This document shows, piece after piece, positions 18,907 to 28,742 of a stretch of DNA of 64,000 nt (within the stretch, counting starts at the first letter, position 1; the number at the start of each line of letters is the position of its first letter). The notes below the pieces were generated by a model, which saw only the letters and a list, made by a program, of their open reading frames with translations, did not search any database and was not told the origin of the DNA. The DNA comes from Pythium myriotylum. Its lineage: Eukaryota > Oomycota > Peronosporomycetes > Pythiales > Pythiaceae. The position numbers and the translations under genes were made by a program. The DNA lies in NCBI GenBank assembly GCA_023091665.1, contig JALJCQ010000017.1, positions 1,364,001 to 1,428,000 on the forward strand, read 5' to 3'.

Positions 18907-21900
18907 ATGTTCGAGAAGAACCTGCAGGACCTGGTCAAGGGCATCCGCTCGGCCAAGGGCGACGTCAATGTCTACATCTCGCAGGCCATGCAGGAGATCA
19001 AGACGGAGCTCAAGAGCACCGACCCGTTCCTCAAGGCCGAGGCCGTGCGCAAGCTCACGTACTTGCACATGCTCGGCTACGACATGACGTGGGCTGCGTT
19101 CCACGTCGTCGAGGTCATGAGCTACGAGCGCTTTGCCCACAAGCGAATCGGCTACACAGCCGCGTCGCAGAGCTTTACGCAGTCCACGGACGTCGTGCTG
19201 CTCTGCACGAACCTCCTCAAGAAAGAGTTCGGCTCGATCAACGAGTACGAAGTCGGACTTGCCATCAATGTGCTCGCGAACATCGCGACGACGGACTTGG
19301 CGCGAGACTTGCTTGGCGACGTGGTCGCCATGATGAACAGCCCAAAATCGTATGTACGGAAGAAGGCAACGCTGGTCCTCTACAAGGCGTTCCTGCGATA
19401 CCCACAGGGTCTCCGCCTGACCTTCGACAAGCTAAAGGAGCGAATGGAAGAACCTGACGTCTCGGTCGTGAGCTGCGCGGTCAATGTCATCTGCGAACTG
19501 GCCAACAAGAAACCCAAGAACTACCTTGGACTCGCACCCCAATTCTTCCGACTGCTCACGACTTCGTCGAACAACTGGATGCTAATCAAGGTTGTCAAAC
19601 TTATGGCATCACTCGTGCCAGAAGAACCGCGACTAGCCCGCAAGCTATTGGACCCGCTCGCGACTATCATCCAGAATACACCGGCAAAGTCTCTGTTGTA
19701 CGAATGCATTGCGACAGTCACGACGGCTCTCATGTATACAAAGAAGGCTGATGGTAGTCAGCCACGGAATGTGGCAGCAGTCGTGCGGCTGTGTAACGAT
19801 CACCTCCGACGATTCATTGAAGACTCGGATCAGAATCTACGCTACCTCGGTCTCGTTGGTCTCAGCAACCTAATGGAGTCACATCCGCATGTGCTTGGAG
19901 AGCACCAGCAGCTCATCATCGAATGCCTTGCTGTCGACGACATCACTATCCGAATGCGCTCGCTCGAGCTGCTGGCCGGTATGGTCACGCCCGACAATGC
20001 CGCGCAGATCATCCGTGAGCTCATGCGCCAAACACTTTCGGCCGACGGCCTCTACCGCCACGAGCTCATCAGCCGCATCTTGTATGTGTGCTCAGTCAAC
20101 AAGTACGAAAACATTCACGACTTCGACTGGTACATTCACGTGCTTGTGCAGCTTTCTCGAGTCCCCAGCAACACTGCATTCACGCTCGATCCTGCTAGTG
20201 CTGGTAGTGCTGGACTCAAAAGCAGCATATATAATGACGACCCGGCGTCCAAATCACACGGTATTGAAGTTGCGCGGCAGCTTATTGATATCGCCGTGCG
20301 AGTCAAGAGCGTCCGTAGCGTCATGGTCGAGAACATGATCGATTTGCTGTTGGAAAAAGACGCTCTGAGCGGGCCAGGTGCTAGTACTCTTTGTGAAGTC
20401 TACTATGCAGCAGCATGGATCACTGGCGAGTATGTCACTGAATACCTTGATGACACGGAAGATGATGAGGAAGACGAAGATGAAGACGAAGATGAGAAGG
20501 AGACCGAAGAGGAAAAACTGGAACATATTCAAGATCTCGTGGACGAGATGATGCAACCAAGAACCACAAGCCTACCTGCCCATGTCCAAACCGTATACAT
20601 CCAGACCCTTCTCAAGTTTATCACAGCGATGGCTGACCGTGCTGATGATGCTTCCGTCGAGAAGCTTGCAGAACTCGTTGTCGAGCGGTTGCCTGCTTTT
20701 GTGCAGAGCGAGCATGTTGAAGTGCAGGAGCGTGCTGTGTCTCTGCAGCAGATCTTGTTGTCTCTCGGATTGGGATACGGTGCACTGAGCGCAGAGGAAC
20801 GTGCATCTCGCGCTTTTGATAGTAGTATCTCGCTTGAGTCCTCGGCCCGAGTGAGCATCCTGAGTAGCTACTTCACTGAGCGGCTCGCCCCAGTTGGTGC
20901 AAAAGCTCAGCGAAAGGTACCACTCCCGGGTGACCTCGAGCTGGATGACGCATTTAGCTCCAGCGAGGCTGCTTTCCTTGAGTCTGGTGGTGACTTCTCG
21001 TCCTTTTCCAATGAAGAAGACCTTGAGGTGTCATTTGTACAGCAGCAGGTCAACACGCATACGAACGGCTACGGTGGGTTTGGTCTGAACGAGTCGCCAC
21101 AGAAGAAGAAGTCCTCACGTCACCGCCGCAACTCATCTGACGCCTCCTCAGGCTCGAGCAGCTCTGAGGATGAGGACGCCAAAGCGGAACGCGAACGGGA
21201 GAAAGAGAGACTGCGCAAGGACCCATTCTATCTCTCGGGTGGCAATACTGGCGGCAACAACGACTTGCTTGGCGGGGGTGTACGTAATTGTGCGAATTCC
21301 ATGGTATTGATTCGGATGGCTAATTCGTCGGATTTGGCTAGGGTTTTGCGGATATCATGGATGCACTCGACAGCTCTTCGAAGAAGAACAAGAAGAATAC
21401 GAAGAAGGGCCGTAAGGCAAAGTTCGTCGTGGAGGACGACCTCATGCCCGACGGTGCAGGGTCAAGTGATGAGGACCGGCGCCGATCACGCAAGAAGCGT
21501 GTCCAAAAAGTACGTCACATCGGCGATTGCTGGTGATAATGGGGCAAGCATCACGAACCTTCATTTGTCGTGTTAGGATGATGACCTCGCTGCCGTTGAC
21601 CTCACTATGCCACTCCGTGAAGACGAGCGAATTCCAGACGAGCATTTGTACCACCGTCAAACCAGAGACTATGATGAGGGTGAGGCAGAAAAGGACAAGA
21701 AGAAGCAAAAGAAGAAGAAGAGTAAAGACAAGGAGAAAGATGGTTCCTCTCGGAGTAAGAAGCACGGCACTAAGCACCGAGACGGTGGAGATGACGAGTA
21801 CTCGAGGAAAACGAAAAAGTCATCTTCATCGAAACGACACAGTGATGAGTCGAAGGAGAATGTCTACGCGAATGAGAACTCTGATAATGAGAAACATTCA

Positions 21901-22086
21901 CGTAAAAAGAAGAGTGGCAGTGGCAGCACGTCGAAGTCAAAGAGCTCCTCTTCTAAGCGTTCGAAGGCAGACGAAGGCGAGTCGTCTGTTCTTCGGGAAA
22001 AGAAATCGTCCTCGTCAAAGAAGAAGAGTTCCAAGGACAAGAGCACGAAAGCGCAGTCGAACGACGAGCCGCTCTTATTGTTTTGA
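18907..22086 (+). CDS. AP3D1: AP-3 complex subunit delta
   Basis: Large adaptin of the AP-3 coat that sorts cargo from endosome/TGN to vacuole or lysosome-related organelles. Exons 18907-21279, 21342-21509 and 21577-22086 (62- and 67-bp introns, both GTACGT donors) give 1016 aa. The adaptin N-terminal trunk (1-600) is highly conserved: MFEKNLQDLVKGIRSAKGD, LTYLHMLGYDMTWAAFHVVE, RIGYTAASQSF, VNVICELANKKPKNYLGLAP. An acidic run (EDDEEDEDEDED) near 520 and a long Lys/Ser/Asp-rich hinge (about 700-1016) follow. The end is almost entirely charged (KDKKKQKKKKSKDKEKDG) and there is no folded ear domain, fitting the delta subunit. Confidence 0.95.
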
Positions 22087-22231
22087 GCAAACGCGTGGTG
22101 TGGGTCAGACACAGATTATGCTGGCATGAGACCACTTCGCAGAATAGTAAATGCACTTTTGTCAACAAAAAATATATGCATATTCTTTGTGGGAGAGGCC
22201 CCTGGTCTCATACATAATGAACAACGTTGCT

Positions 22232-23002
22232 CTATTTCTTGCCCTTGGACTTCTTCGCTGGTTTGGAGGAATCTGGTTCCTTTACGAGCTTCTTGCTGTT
22301 CTTAATCTTCTTCGTAGGGACGTCAACGTCGAGAGCTGATGAATCAAGATCTGGAGATGCTCGTTTCAGGTCTTGGCGGTTCTCCACCAGTGAGAAGCAC
22401 CGAGTGAATGGCTTGCCAAGGGTAAACTTCTTACGCTCCTTCGCCAATGGAAATGCGTTGACGAGTTGGTGGGTTAGCAAAGAGTCTTCGACTTGGAGAT
22501 TGTAGTCCTTTTCTCCATACTTGACAGTGCTCACGATCGCACCAGGACTTGACTCTTTCCCGGTCTTGAATGAGACATTCGCCAAAGCTGAAGCGTCAAC
22601 CTGCATGATGCAAGAGAAAGCCATTTCAGACACGGTAGCGTTTCAAGAGCGTCAATGGCCGTATCACGCACGCCCTTTGGGAGCTTGAAAAACCAAAGTT
22701 CTTTATCACCCGCTAGAATCGACTCGCGTGTGATCGTGGAGCTGCCTTGCACAGCTTCGAAACCGGGGGGAATCTCAAATTCTCTGTTGCCAGCACAACA
22801 CAGTGAGGACCACGCGGACGACTCCAAGAGCAGCACTGCCATTCACGCACTCGTCCTCCGACTCGGACTCCTCCTCGGTGCCAGACTGGCCGCTTTGGGT
22901 GTGAGGCTGCTCGGCCTCGGAGCCGCCAGTGCTGCTGTCCGAATCGGACTCGGCGCTCGCGTTCGCGCGGCTGCCGCTGAGGTTGAGCACGTTCTTGGCC
23001 AT
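22232..23002 (-). CDS. RNA polymerase I subunit RPA34/PAF49-like
   Basis: Predicted Pol I-specific subunit that pairs with RPA49 in a TFIIF-like dimerisation module for rRNA synthesis. Exons 22851-23002, 22672-22783 and 22232-22600 (67- and 71-bp introns, both GTGCGT donors) give 210 aa. An acidic N-terminus (MAKNVLNLSGSRANASAESD and on to SEDEE) leads to FEIPPGFEAVQG, ELWFFKLPKGVDASALANV, then a beta-rich core and KKFTLGKPFTRCFSLVE, ending in a Lys-rich tail (KKSKGKK). The order acidic start, FxIPxGF, W-x-x-K-x-P, basic tail is that of RPA34. Sequence conservation in this family is low, hence the moderate score. Convergent with AP-3 delta. Confidence 0.7.
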
Positions 23003-23153
23003 CGTCCACGTCAATGGAGCCTGCTGGTGTCGCTTGGTGGTGATGATGATTGGATGGAGCAACATCCACGGATCATCGCTGTAATTAGGCATAGTTATGT
23101 ATCCATTATTTAAAATCGTAATTAGTGTGGTGGACGCAAACCAGGAACACCTC

Positions 23154-23180
23154 GTATTACTACCTCCCAGGTAGTAATAC
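23154..23180. repeat. perfect 12-bp stem-loop in nested palindrome cluster
   Basis: Arms GTATTACTACCT and AGGTAGTAATAC are exact reverse complements around a CCC loop. A self-complementary GGTAGTACTACC follows at 23189-23200, flanked by the larger imperfect inverted repeat ACTATATA...TATATAGT (23179-23220). Further TAGTA/TACTA arms continue to about 23280. Confidence 0.85.
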
Positions 23181-23336
23181 TATATAGCGGTAGTACTACC
23201 ATACCACCGTAGTATATAGTTGTTTAACGTTAGTAGTACTTCGATTCAGTATTACTACTACGTAACAGTATGTTACTGAAGTATCAGTATAATTACTTGG
23301 ACGACATCCGGAAACAACGACGCAACAATGCAGCAT

Positions 23337-23429
23337 CGTTGTGGAAGCCCTTCATGGTACATTGATTTTTAGTGGGGATATTCAACACCGTTGTGGAAGC
23401 ACTTCATGGTACATTGATTTTTAGTGGGG
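23337..23429. repeat. tandem duplication with 52-bp period
   Basis: A 41-bp block at 23337-23377 recurs at 23389-23429 with a single mismatch, 52 bp apart. Confidence 0.85.
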
Positions 23430-23640
23430 TATTCCTTACACGCTTTCTTGTGCTTCCTGCTCTTGGTAGATTTGTCGCTGTCTCACTGGGTACTGTTCTC
23501 ACATCACATGGTTGCTGTACGACTCCGTCCTCTCGTCTAGTATACGGTGGCTTCTACTACTCCTACTTGCTATTGTTTTCCTATCACCCCTTGGGTACAA
23601 ACCGGCCTTCGCGCGGCCGGATCGTAGGAAGAGGTATGCT

Positions 23641-23690
23641 GTGTGTTGTGTGTGTGTGTGTGTGTGAGTGTGTGTGTGTGGTGGTGTTGG
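23641..23690. repeat. GT microsatellite
   Basis: Interrupted dinucleotide run of about 25 GT units with a few GA/GG interruptions. Confidence 0.9.
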
Positions 23691-23872
23691 TTTGTGCTCC
23701 GTGTGTTTCTGATGTTTCTCGGCTTGTTCAGATGGAGGTGTGGTGTGTTTACTGGTGACTGTGCTGATGTTTGCGGTCCGGGCTACTATTCGTCGCACAG
23801 AGTCGAAGCGTATTGGGATGTGTGATGAGACTCGTGAGGTAAGCTTCCGAGTGGGCTGAATTTCGGCGAAAA

Positions 23873-24361
23873 CTAGTTCACCGAACGCGGCTGCTGAAGC
23901 GGCTGGAAGGTCTGCTTCTTCATGTGACAGTGAAGCTGCTTCTTCGGACCGTTCGAGTTCTTGACGCGGTTGTGCGGCTTCGACGTCTTGGAGTACAGGT
24001 TGCGGACCTCGACCTCAAACTCGTTGCTCGCACGCTTTTCCTTTCGGAACTCGGCGACTTGGTGGTGGAGCTCCTGGTGGGTCTCCATAATGTCAAGCTC
24101 GGCGAGCAGCTCGTTGATTTCGTCGATCTGCTCTAGTTCAGCGAGCTCTTCAGCCGAGAGTGGGTGCAACTTGGTGTCGAAGAGCTCTTCGTCAGGAATG
24201 TCCATGAACTCAAAAAAGCCGTTGGCGATCACGAAGCCGTCGCTACCGGGCGAGTGGGGGCGCTTCTCGTAGTAGTCGTCATCGATGACCGGCGGCGGGG
24301 GTGCAAAAGCCCAGGACGGCACGAAGGCTGGCGCGGAGGCGCGGAGCGAGGACTGGACCAT
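23873..24361 (-). CDS. PAM2-motif protein, predicted poly(A)-binding-protein partner
   Basis: Single-exon 162-aa protein starting MVQSSLRASAPAFVPSWAF. Residues 4-15 fit the PAM2 consensus (S-x-L-x-x-x-A-x-x-F-x-P), which binds the MLLE domain of cytoplasmic poly(A)-binding protein. The usual Asn after Leu is Arg here. An acidic Pro-rich segment (PPPPVIDDDYYEKRPHSPG) is followed by an acidic helical region (about 65-115, SAEELAELEQIDEINELLAE) and a basic Gln/Lys-rich tail. Overall size and layout resemble small PABP regulators such as PAIP2, but homology is not shown. The ATG at 24361 places PAM2 at the extreme N-terminus; the longer frame starts with TTG. Confidence 0.7.
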   Translation of the reverse strand: MVQSSLRASAPAFVPSWAFAPPPPVIDDDYYEKRPHSPGSDGFVIANGFFEFMDIPDEELFDTKLHPLSAEELAELEQIDEINELLAELDIMETHQELHHQVAEFRKEKRASNEFEVEVRNLYSKTSKPHNRVKNSNGPKKQLHCHMKKQTFQPLQQPRSVN

Positions 24362-25276
24362 CTTCAGAGTCTTCAACGTGGGAAATTTGGTAATGGGACA
24401 GCTCGTGAAGGGCCCATGGCACAGACACGAAGAAGTCGCCAGCACTGGATTTAACCTCAGCGCTCGCTGATTGGTGGAGCGTATCGCGTGAGAACAAGAG
24501 TAAGCCAATCAAAAAACTCTATTTACCCTAATCATTGCATGGCGCATCGTCTGCTCGCAAACGAGGTCGCGGACTGGCTGCTTCTTGTTTGCATGGGTGG
24601 GCTTTCTGGTCGGAGGGTCGATTAGGGTTAGGGAACATAGACCCTTCAACTTCAACGTTTCCCCTGCCTTTGCACATGGAACCTTGGCTGCGACGTGGGG
24701 CTATTTTGGACCCTGTGAGGAGATCCGCCGTCTCTGCGTGAACGACGGTCGATCTCCCCATGGCATCGGGCGCTAAAGCGTCTCGGTGCTGACGAGATGG
24801 ATACGGTGATGGGGACTCGTCTTTGCGTGCTCCGAACTCATCGTGACAGAGGCGATCCGTGTCGCGTCAGTTGAGAGGCGCGGCTGAGGTCGTCGGATTC
24901 ACTTTCCAGTGCGCGTGCTTGGGAGCAGATTCGTCGCCGAGATTGCGCTGGCGTGGCATGCTTGGCAAGGAGATGAGGAGACACAAAGACGGCGCAGCCT
25001 ACTTCACAGTGCTGCGCCGAGTGGTGTCCACCGATCGGCACTTCGTCTCAAAAAGGAGGGATCTGAAGCTATCTACTACTGTTGGTGTCTCGGCGACTGA
25101 AAGTGCGAGAATAACTTCCCACAAGAACGCTCGCATGCGCTTTCACTTGTTTCCTCTCCACCTCAGGATATCATTTGACATTTTGCTCTCACGGAAAATC
25201 ATCGGCAGCACCAGCCTCGCGCTAAACGACACCGGTCCGATGTGTTGCAACCATAGATTCTACAATTGTTATCGTT
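24362..25276. other. 915-bp gap with a short telomere-like repeat
   Basis: Between the PAM2 gene and the orphan small gene. Several short frames on both strands lack any domain. Two perfect TTAGGG units occur at 24622-24633, which could act as a telobox-like promoter element for a neighbouring gene or be chance. Confidence 0.4.
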
Positions 25277-25545
25277 TCACTTTTTGCCCTCCGGCACTTC
25301 ATTGATTTGACCACCAGTCTGATTGATACCATCGGCGTGGTCAAACTGCTGCCAGAGAGTGTGCCGAAGACTGTGCTGTCCTCCACGGGCTGGTAACGGG
25401 GCACCATGCCGACTTTGGAGGTTGATGCTAAAGACCTGGTGAGAAATTGTTGGGCTTTGAGAATCCGTTCTTGGATCTGTGCTTGCTGAATGACAACTTG
25501 ATGAACCGAACGACGAATGGGGGATTGCTCATTAGGCTCTTTCAT
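25277..25545 (-). CDS. orphan 67-aa helical protein
   Basis: Two exons (25436-25545 and 25277-25370) separated by a 65-bp intron give 67 aa. The spliced frame reads MKEPNEQSPIRRSVHQVVIQ, then QAQIQERILKAQQFLTSLRH, then TLWQQFDHADGINQTGGQ. A single amphipathic helix (about 12-48) is followed by a polar tail ending EVPEGKK. Without splicing the frame runs through intron-like sequence. I do not recognise the family. It starts 134 bp from a divergent membrane-protein gene. Confidence 0.5.
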
Positions 25546-25679
25546 TCTGCCTGGACTGCCGACACAACTTTTAAGGCCTCAACGGATGGAAGCACAGCGC
25601 GTCATTGAAGAAAAGGACGCGATGAGAACCCAAAATAACTCGCACCAAGTGTCATGACAGCACGTCAGTTTTCATCATA

Positions 25680-26480
25680 ATGAATGGTGTCGTTCCAATT
25701 GGTCCTGTTGATAGTACTCATGGGAATCCCAATCCAAGCCAGTTTCTCTACGAGCTTGCGCCGGCACATGACCTTCCTCATCTCGACTTTTCAGTTTCGA
25801 TTTGTTCATGGTTCGTCGACAGGTCTTGGCAACCTATCCTGACTTCGTTCACTCGACGCCGGAAAGCATTGATTGCGTGCAACATTGTGGGAGTCGTATT
25901 CAACATGGTTGTGATTACGGGAAATGCTCGGACAGGCCGCGCAGTAGCACCGTTGGTTCTCTTGCTTCAATCACCACTACCTCTATCAGGTATTCTCCTA
26001 CTGCGGTACAATATGGTTCGCCAACTATTGCGGACTTACGACGTTTGGTTCTTGTTTCTCACCGTGACATCTTCTGTCATCGTGCTCATGATACAACTAT
26101 CCGATATCCGTATAGTTGTCATCTTTAGCGTCTGGCTGAGCCTCATGCCGAACGTCTTCATCGATGCAAACTCTAGCGGCGGTCGCAGAGTAACTATAGC
26201 GCATGTGGTGGGGCTCTTGGCAACATCACTATTCCTCGTGATTGAGAGGCTGCGAGGCATCGACGGGATTCACAACTTCACGCTCTTTTATTATCGCCGC
26301 CATCAGTTGAGCGCCGACGCCTTCGTCTTCAATGGATTCGCGACAATTGTTGCAATGCTTCTTCGGAACCTTGTGCGGTCACGCGCCAAAGAGAATAGGC
26401 GGCACGGTGTAGAGCAGCTGCGCTGTGTGAGCTATCGCTGTGACCTGTGTCTTTTGCCGCAAGCTGAGGCTCGGCGATGA
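25680..26480 (+). CDS. multi-pass membrane protein, copy 1 of a tandem pair
   Basis: Single-exon 266-aa protein with about five hydrophobic segments: ALIACNIVGVVFNMVVIT (about 64-82), VAPLVLLLQSPLPLSGILLL (about 88-108), VWFLFLTVTSSVIVLMIQL, IVVIFSVWLSLMPNVFI and VVGLLATSLFLVIERL. The segment HNFTLFYYRRHQLSADAF precedes a last hydrophobic stretch, and the chain ends in a basic tail. No enzyme or transporter signature is visible. A similar protein follows 54 bp downstream on the same strand. The style matches oomycete-restricted membrane families; function is unknown. Confidence 0.75.
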   Translation: MNGVVPIGPVDSTHGNPNPSQFLYELAPAHDLPHLDFSVSICSWFVDRSWQPILTSFTRRRKALIACNIVGVVFNMVVITGNARTGRAVAPLVLLLQSPLPLSGILLLRYNMVRQLLRTYDVWFLFLTVTSSVIVLMIQLSDIRIVVIFSVWLSLMPNVFIDANSSGGRRVTIAHVVGLLATSLFLVIERLRGIDGIHNFTLFYYRRHQLSADAFVFNGFATIVAMLLRNLVRSRAKENRRHGVEQLRCVSYRCDLCLLPQAEARR

Positions 26481-26534
26481 ACCCGCACGATTCTTACTAC
26501 CATACCCAGTATCAACGCTCCATCGCCTTCTGAA

Positions 26535-27311
26535 ATGGCTAAGATTGCACATCGTCTCCAGCCCCTCCGACTTGTGAAAGAGTCCGCAGCGATGGATGCT
26601 CGTCATACAATATGTCCGTGTGTCATGAACAAGATCTTGTGTTCCTCTGTTGTCACCCGTGCCACAATTGGGATCGCTGGTGCTTGTAGCTTCTTCCTAT
26701 TCTTCGTGAACACCGGTATTTCATTTATTGCCAAGACCAATGAGCGGGCCTTCTACGTGCAAGTCGCCAGCGCAGTTGTCTCTGCTGCCTTCTTCGTCGT
26801 CAGCATTGCGTGTTTCGAACGAAGGCTCCTGTGGGATATCGTCACGTGTTTTGATTTCCTTTATCTTTCGGCAAATGTCACCATCATCCACCTCACGGTC
26901 TGTGTCTACTACTCGTGGGCTTGTTTCTCCTATTTAACGGCGATTCTATCGTGGTCGTGGATCCATTGGGCTATGTGTGTGGACGCGCTATCACCTCTTA
27001 GCAGGCGAACAATGCGAGTACATCTGCGCTTACCTGCAGTTGTGTACACATTCGGCGTCTTCTCCGCGATGGGATTTCTCTATTCTGTCATTGTGCTTGA
27101 TGACGGCCCACAGCCGTTTGAGCGTGTTCTTTGGGTTATTCGTGTTGGAGTCGAATTCCGCCTGATGCCGCTGTTTTTCGGCTGCATCGCGAATGTGTTC
27201 TTGTTCTCGGTGCGACTTCTTCATCGCGCGTGGATATTCAAGGGAGATGAACTCGTGATTCTCGACGGGCCTGTCATGTATGAAAACTCTTTTGCTGAGG
27301 CAATTTCATAA
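26535..27311 (+). CDS. multi-pass membrane protein, copy 2 of a tandem pair
   Basis: Single-exon 258-aa protein with a Cys-bearing cytosolic start and at least five hydrophobic segments (TIGIAGACSFFLFFVNTGIS, FYVQVASAVVSAAFFVVSIA, YLSANVTIIHLTVCVYYSWA, VVYTFGVFSAMGFLYSVIVL, LMPLFFGCIANVFLFSVRLL). Topology and size parallel the upstream neighbour, suggesting an old tandem duplication, although residue identity is low by eye. Both may belong to one transcription unit or be independently expressed. Confidence 0.75.
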   Translation: MAKIAHRLQPLRLVKESAAMDARHTICPCVMNKILCSSVVTRATIGIAGACSFFLFFVNTGISFIAKTNERAFYVQVASAVVSAAFFVVSIACFERRLLWDIVTCFDFLYLSANVTIIHLTVCVYYSWACFSYLTAILSWSWIHWAMCVDALSPLSRRTMRVHLRLPAVVYTFGVFSAMGFLYSVIVLDDGPQPFERVLWVIRVGVEFRLMPLFFGCIANVFLFSVRLLHRAWIFKGDELVILDGPVMYENSFAEAIS

Positions 27312-27408
27312 AGATTTCGCGACAAGGGAAGTACGGGAAGAATCTCAATGCAACAAACATGTCATTGTAGTCGCGACTGACGTAGGCCACACCACTTGCC
27401 CGAATATT

Positions 27409-28274
27409 TCACAATAACTCATGCTCAGGTTTGGCTTTCGGCTTCGTGGCATGCACGAAGAACCATGGAACAACCTCTTCCTCACCCTTCTCGCTTGAGA
27501 AAACCTTCACTGGCTCCCACGCTCGGCTGTAGAACTCGCACGGTGCATTCAACGACGCTTGGATTTCCAGTTGCCACTCCAACAAAGACAGCACACCGTT
27601 TCTTGGGTCATTCTCTCCATATTTCAGTGTACGCGTCCGAAAAATATTCTCGCCAGGATCGCTATCACCGCCCTCGATGAGAACGAGACCACTCATGTCA
27701 GCCCAGAGCTGACTGTCTGGCGCTGATAAGGCGTCGACAGTTTTGACGAGCCTAACGTTGGCGTCGTACGCAAGGTAATAAAGGAGACCCTCCATGAGCC
27801 AAAAAGTCGGTTCCTTCGGGTTGAAACCTCGGTCCATCAACTCTGTCTCCCACATATCTTGCTCCAAGTCAGCGATGATCACGTGGTGTTGTTTGGCCAG
27901 GGGTCGAGCACCAGCGTCACCGAGCAACTTGAGTTTTCTGTCCATCATACTTTTTGATGCGTCAACCTCGAGAACGAGACACCCCGAAAGTGACTTCATC
28001 CGATAGGCACGAGAGTCCAAACCAGCACCCAGGATGACGACTGATTGATAGACTCATCACGGCTGATCAGTGCCTCGTCGATAGAGCGTGTTCTTAAAGC
28101 GACGTAATTACTCAAGGCATCCATGGTGGGAGACCACTTCGAGAAGAGCGAGAGAACCGCACCGCCCTCCTCCCCGGAGAGCAGTTCTGCGTATGAATCG
28201 TTGATGATTGCGTCTTCTCTCTTGGTCTCAGCTGCACGCAAGTACGCGACCACGAGACTCATGTACTCAGCCAT
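27409..28274 (-). pseudogene. SAM-dependent methyltransferase (LCMT family), frame disrupted
   Basis: Leucine carboxyl methyltransferase-type gene split between two frames. The first part (from ATG 28274) reads MAEYMSLVVAYLRAAETKRE, NDSYAELL and YVALRTRSIDEAL, the family's substrate-side motifs. The second (to 27409) begins VVILGAGLDSRAYRMKS, the SAM-binding motif, and continues DLEQDMWETELMDRGFNPKE, PTFWLMEGLLYYL. The two are joined at about 28030-28050 by a shift equal to one missing base, with the expected spacing otherwise kept. Deleting 20 nt bounded by GT and AG would also restore frame, but it is far shorter than any other intron here and would remove a conserved helix. Either a recent pseudogene or a sequencing/assembly indel. 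Related enzymes methylate small metabolites or PP2A. Confidence 0.65.
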
Positions 28275-28742
28275 GTTCTCCTCACTCAGTTTGTTGAGGT
28301 CCTCGTGGCCCTTGCGAACGATATCTAAACACGCACAGTAATTCGATGCGTGTGAGATGCACTGCCCTGTCAGCTCCAATGCAATTACGAACCCAGACGG
28401 TCATCTTTTCTCCCAGCGGTCTCCCTGAAAGGCGACGCCTGGGGCTTCGCTTTTGCAACCTCACTCGATTCATCGTTGGAACGCCTTGACTCGTCGGCCT
28501 TATGCGGTGGAGCGTGGGGCTCGGAGGATCCGCTGGTTGTCTTCTGCATTCTCTGGGGATTATTGGAGACTGGGGAGAATGCATTGGCTTCAACGAGAGG
28601 AACGTGGGACCTGGCTCCTCGGACACCTCCTTCAACGCACCGTTGGCTGGGTGTCGCTGCTCACACGTCACACGGATGTTGTACCGAATAGCAAACGTTG
28701 TAGATCTCTCATTCCTAAAATTCAGGAAACAAAGCTGCCAGG
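28275..28742. other. divergent promoter region between methyltransferase and DBR1
   Basis: The minus-strand methyltransferase frame stays open upstream to 28379 but only from a TTG. No additional gene is supported; long frames over this stretch lack domains. Confidence 0.4.

Larger units (their letters stand above)
23003..23872. other. 870-bp repeat-rich intergenic region
   Basis: Holds nested palindromes (23154-23280), a 52-bp tandem repeat (23337-23429), a GT microsatellite (23641-23690) and pyrimidine-rich stretches. No open frame looks coding. The first part is strikingly AT-rich and TAGTA-rich compared with its neighbours. Confidence 0.6.

Noticed and set aside
24859..25305. 148-residue plus-strand frame
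   Set aside because: No domain and overlaps the better-supported spliced mini-gene on the other strand.
28030..28055. 20-nt intron that would restore the methyltransferase frame
   Set aside because: All supported introns are at least about 53 nt, and removal would delete part of a conserved helix; a frameshift is more likely.
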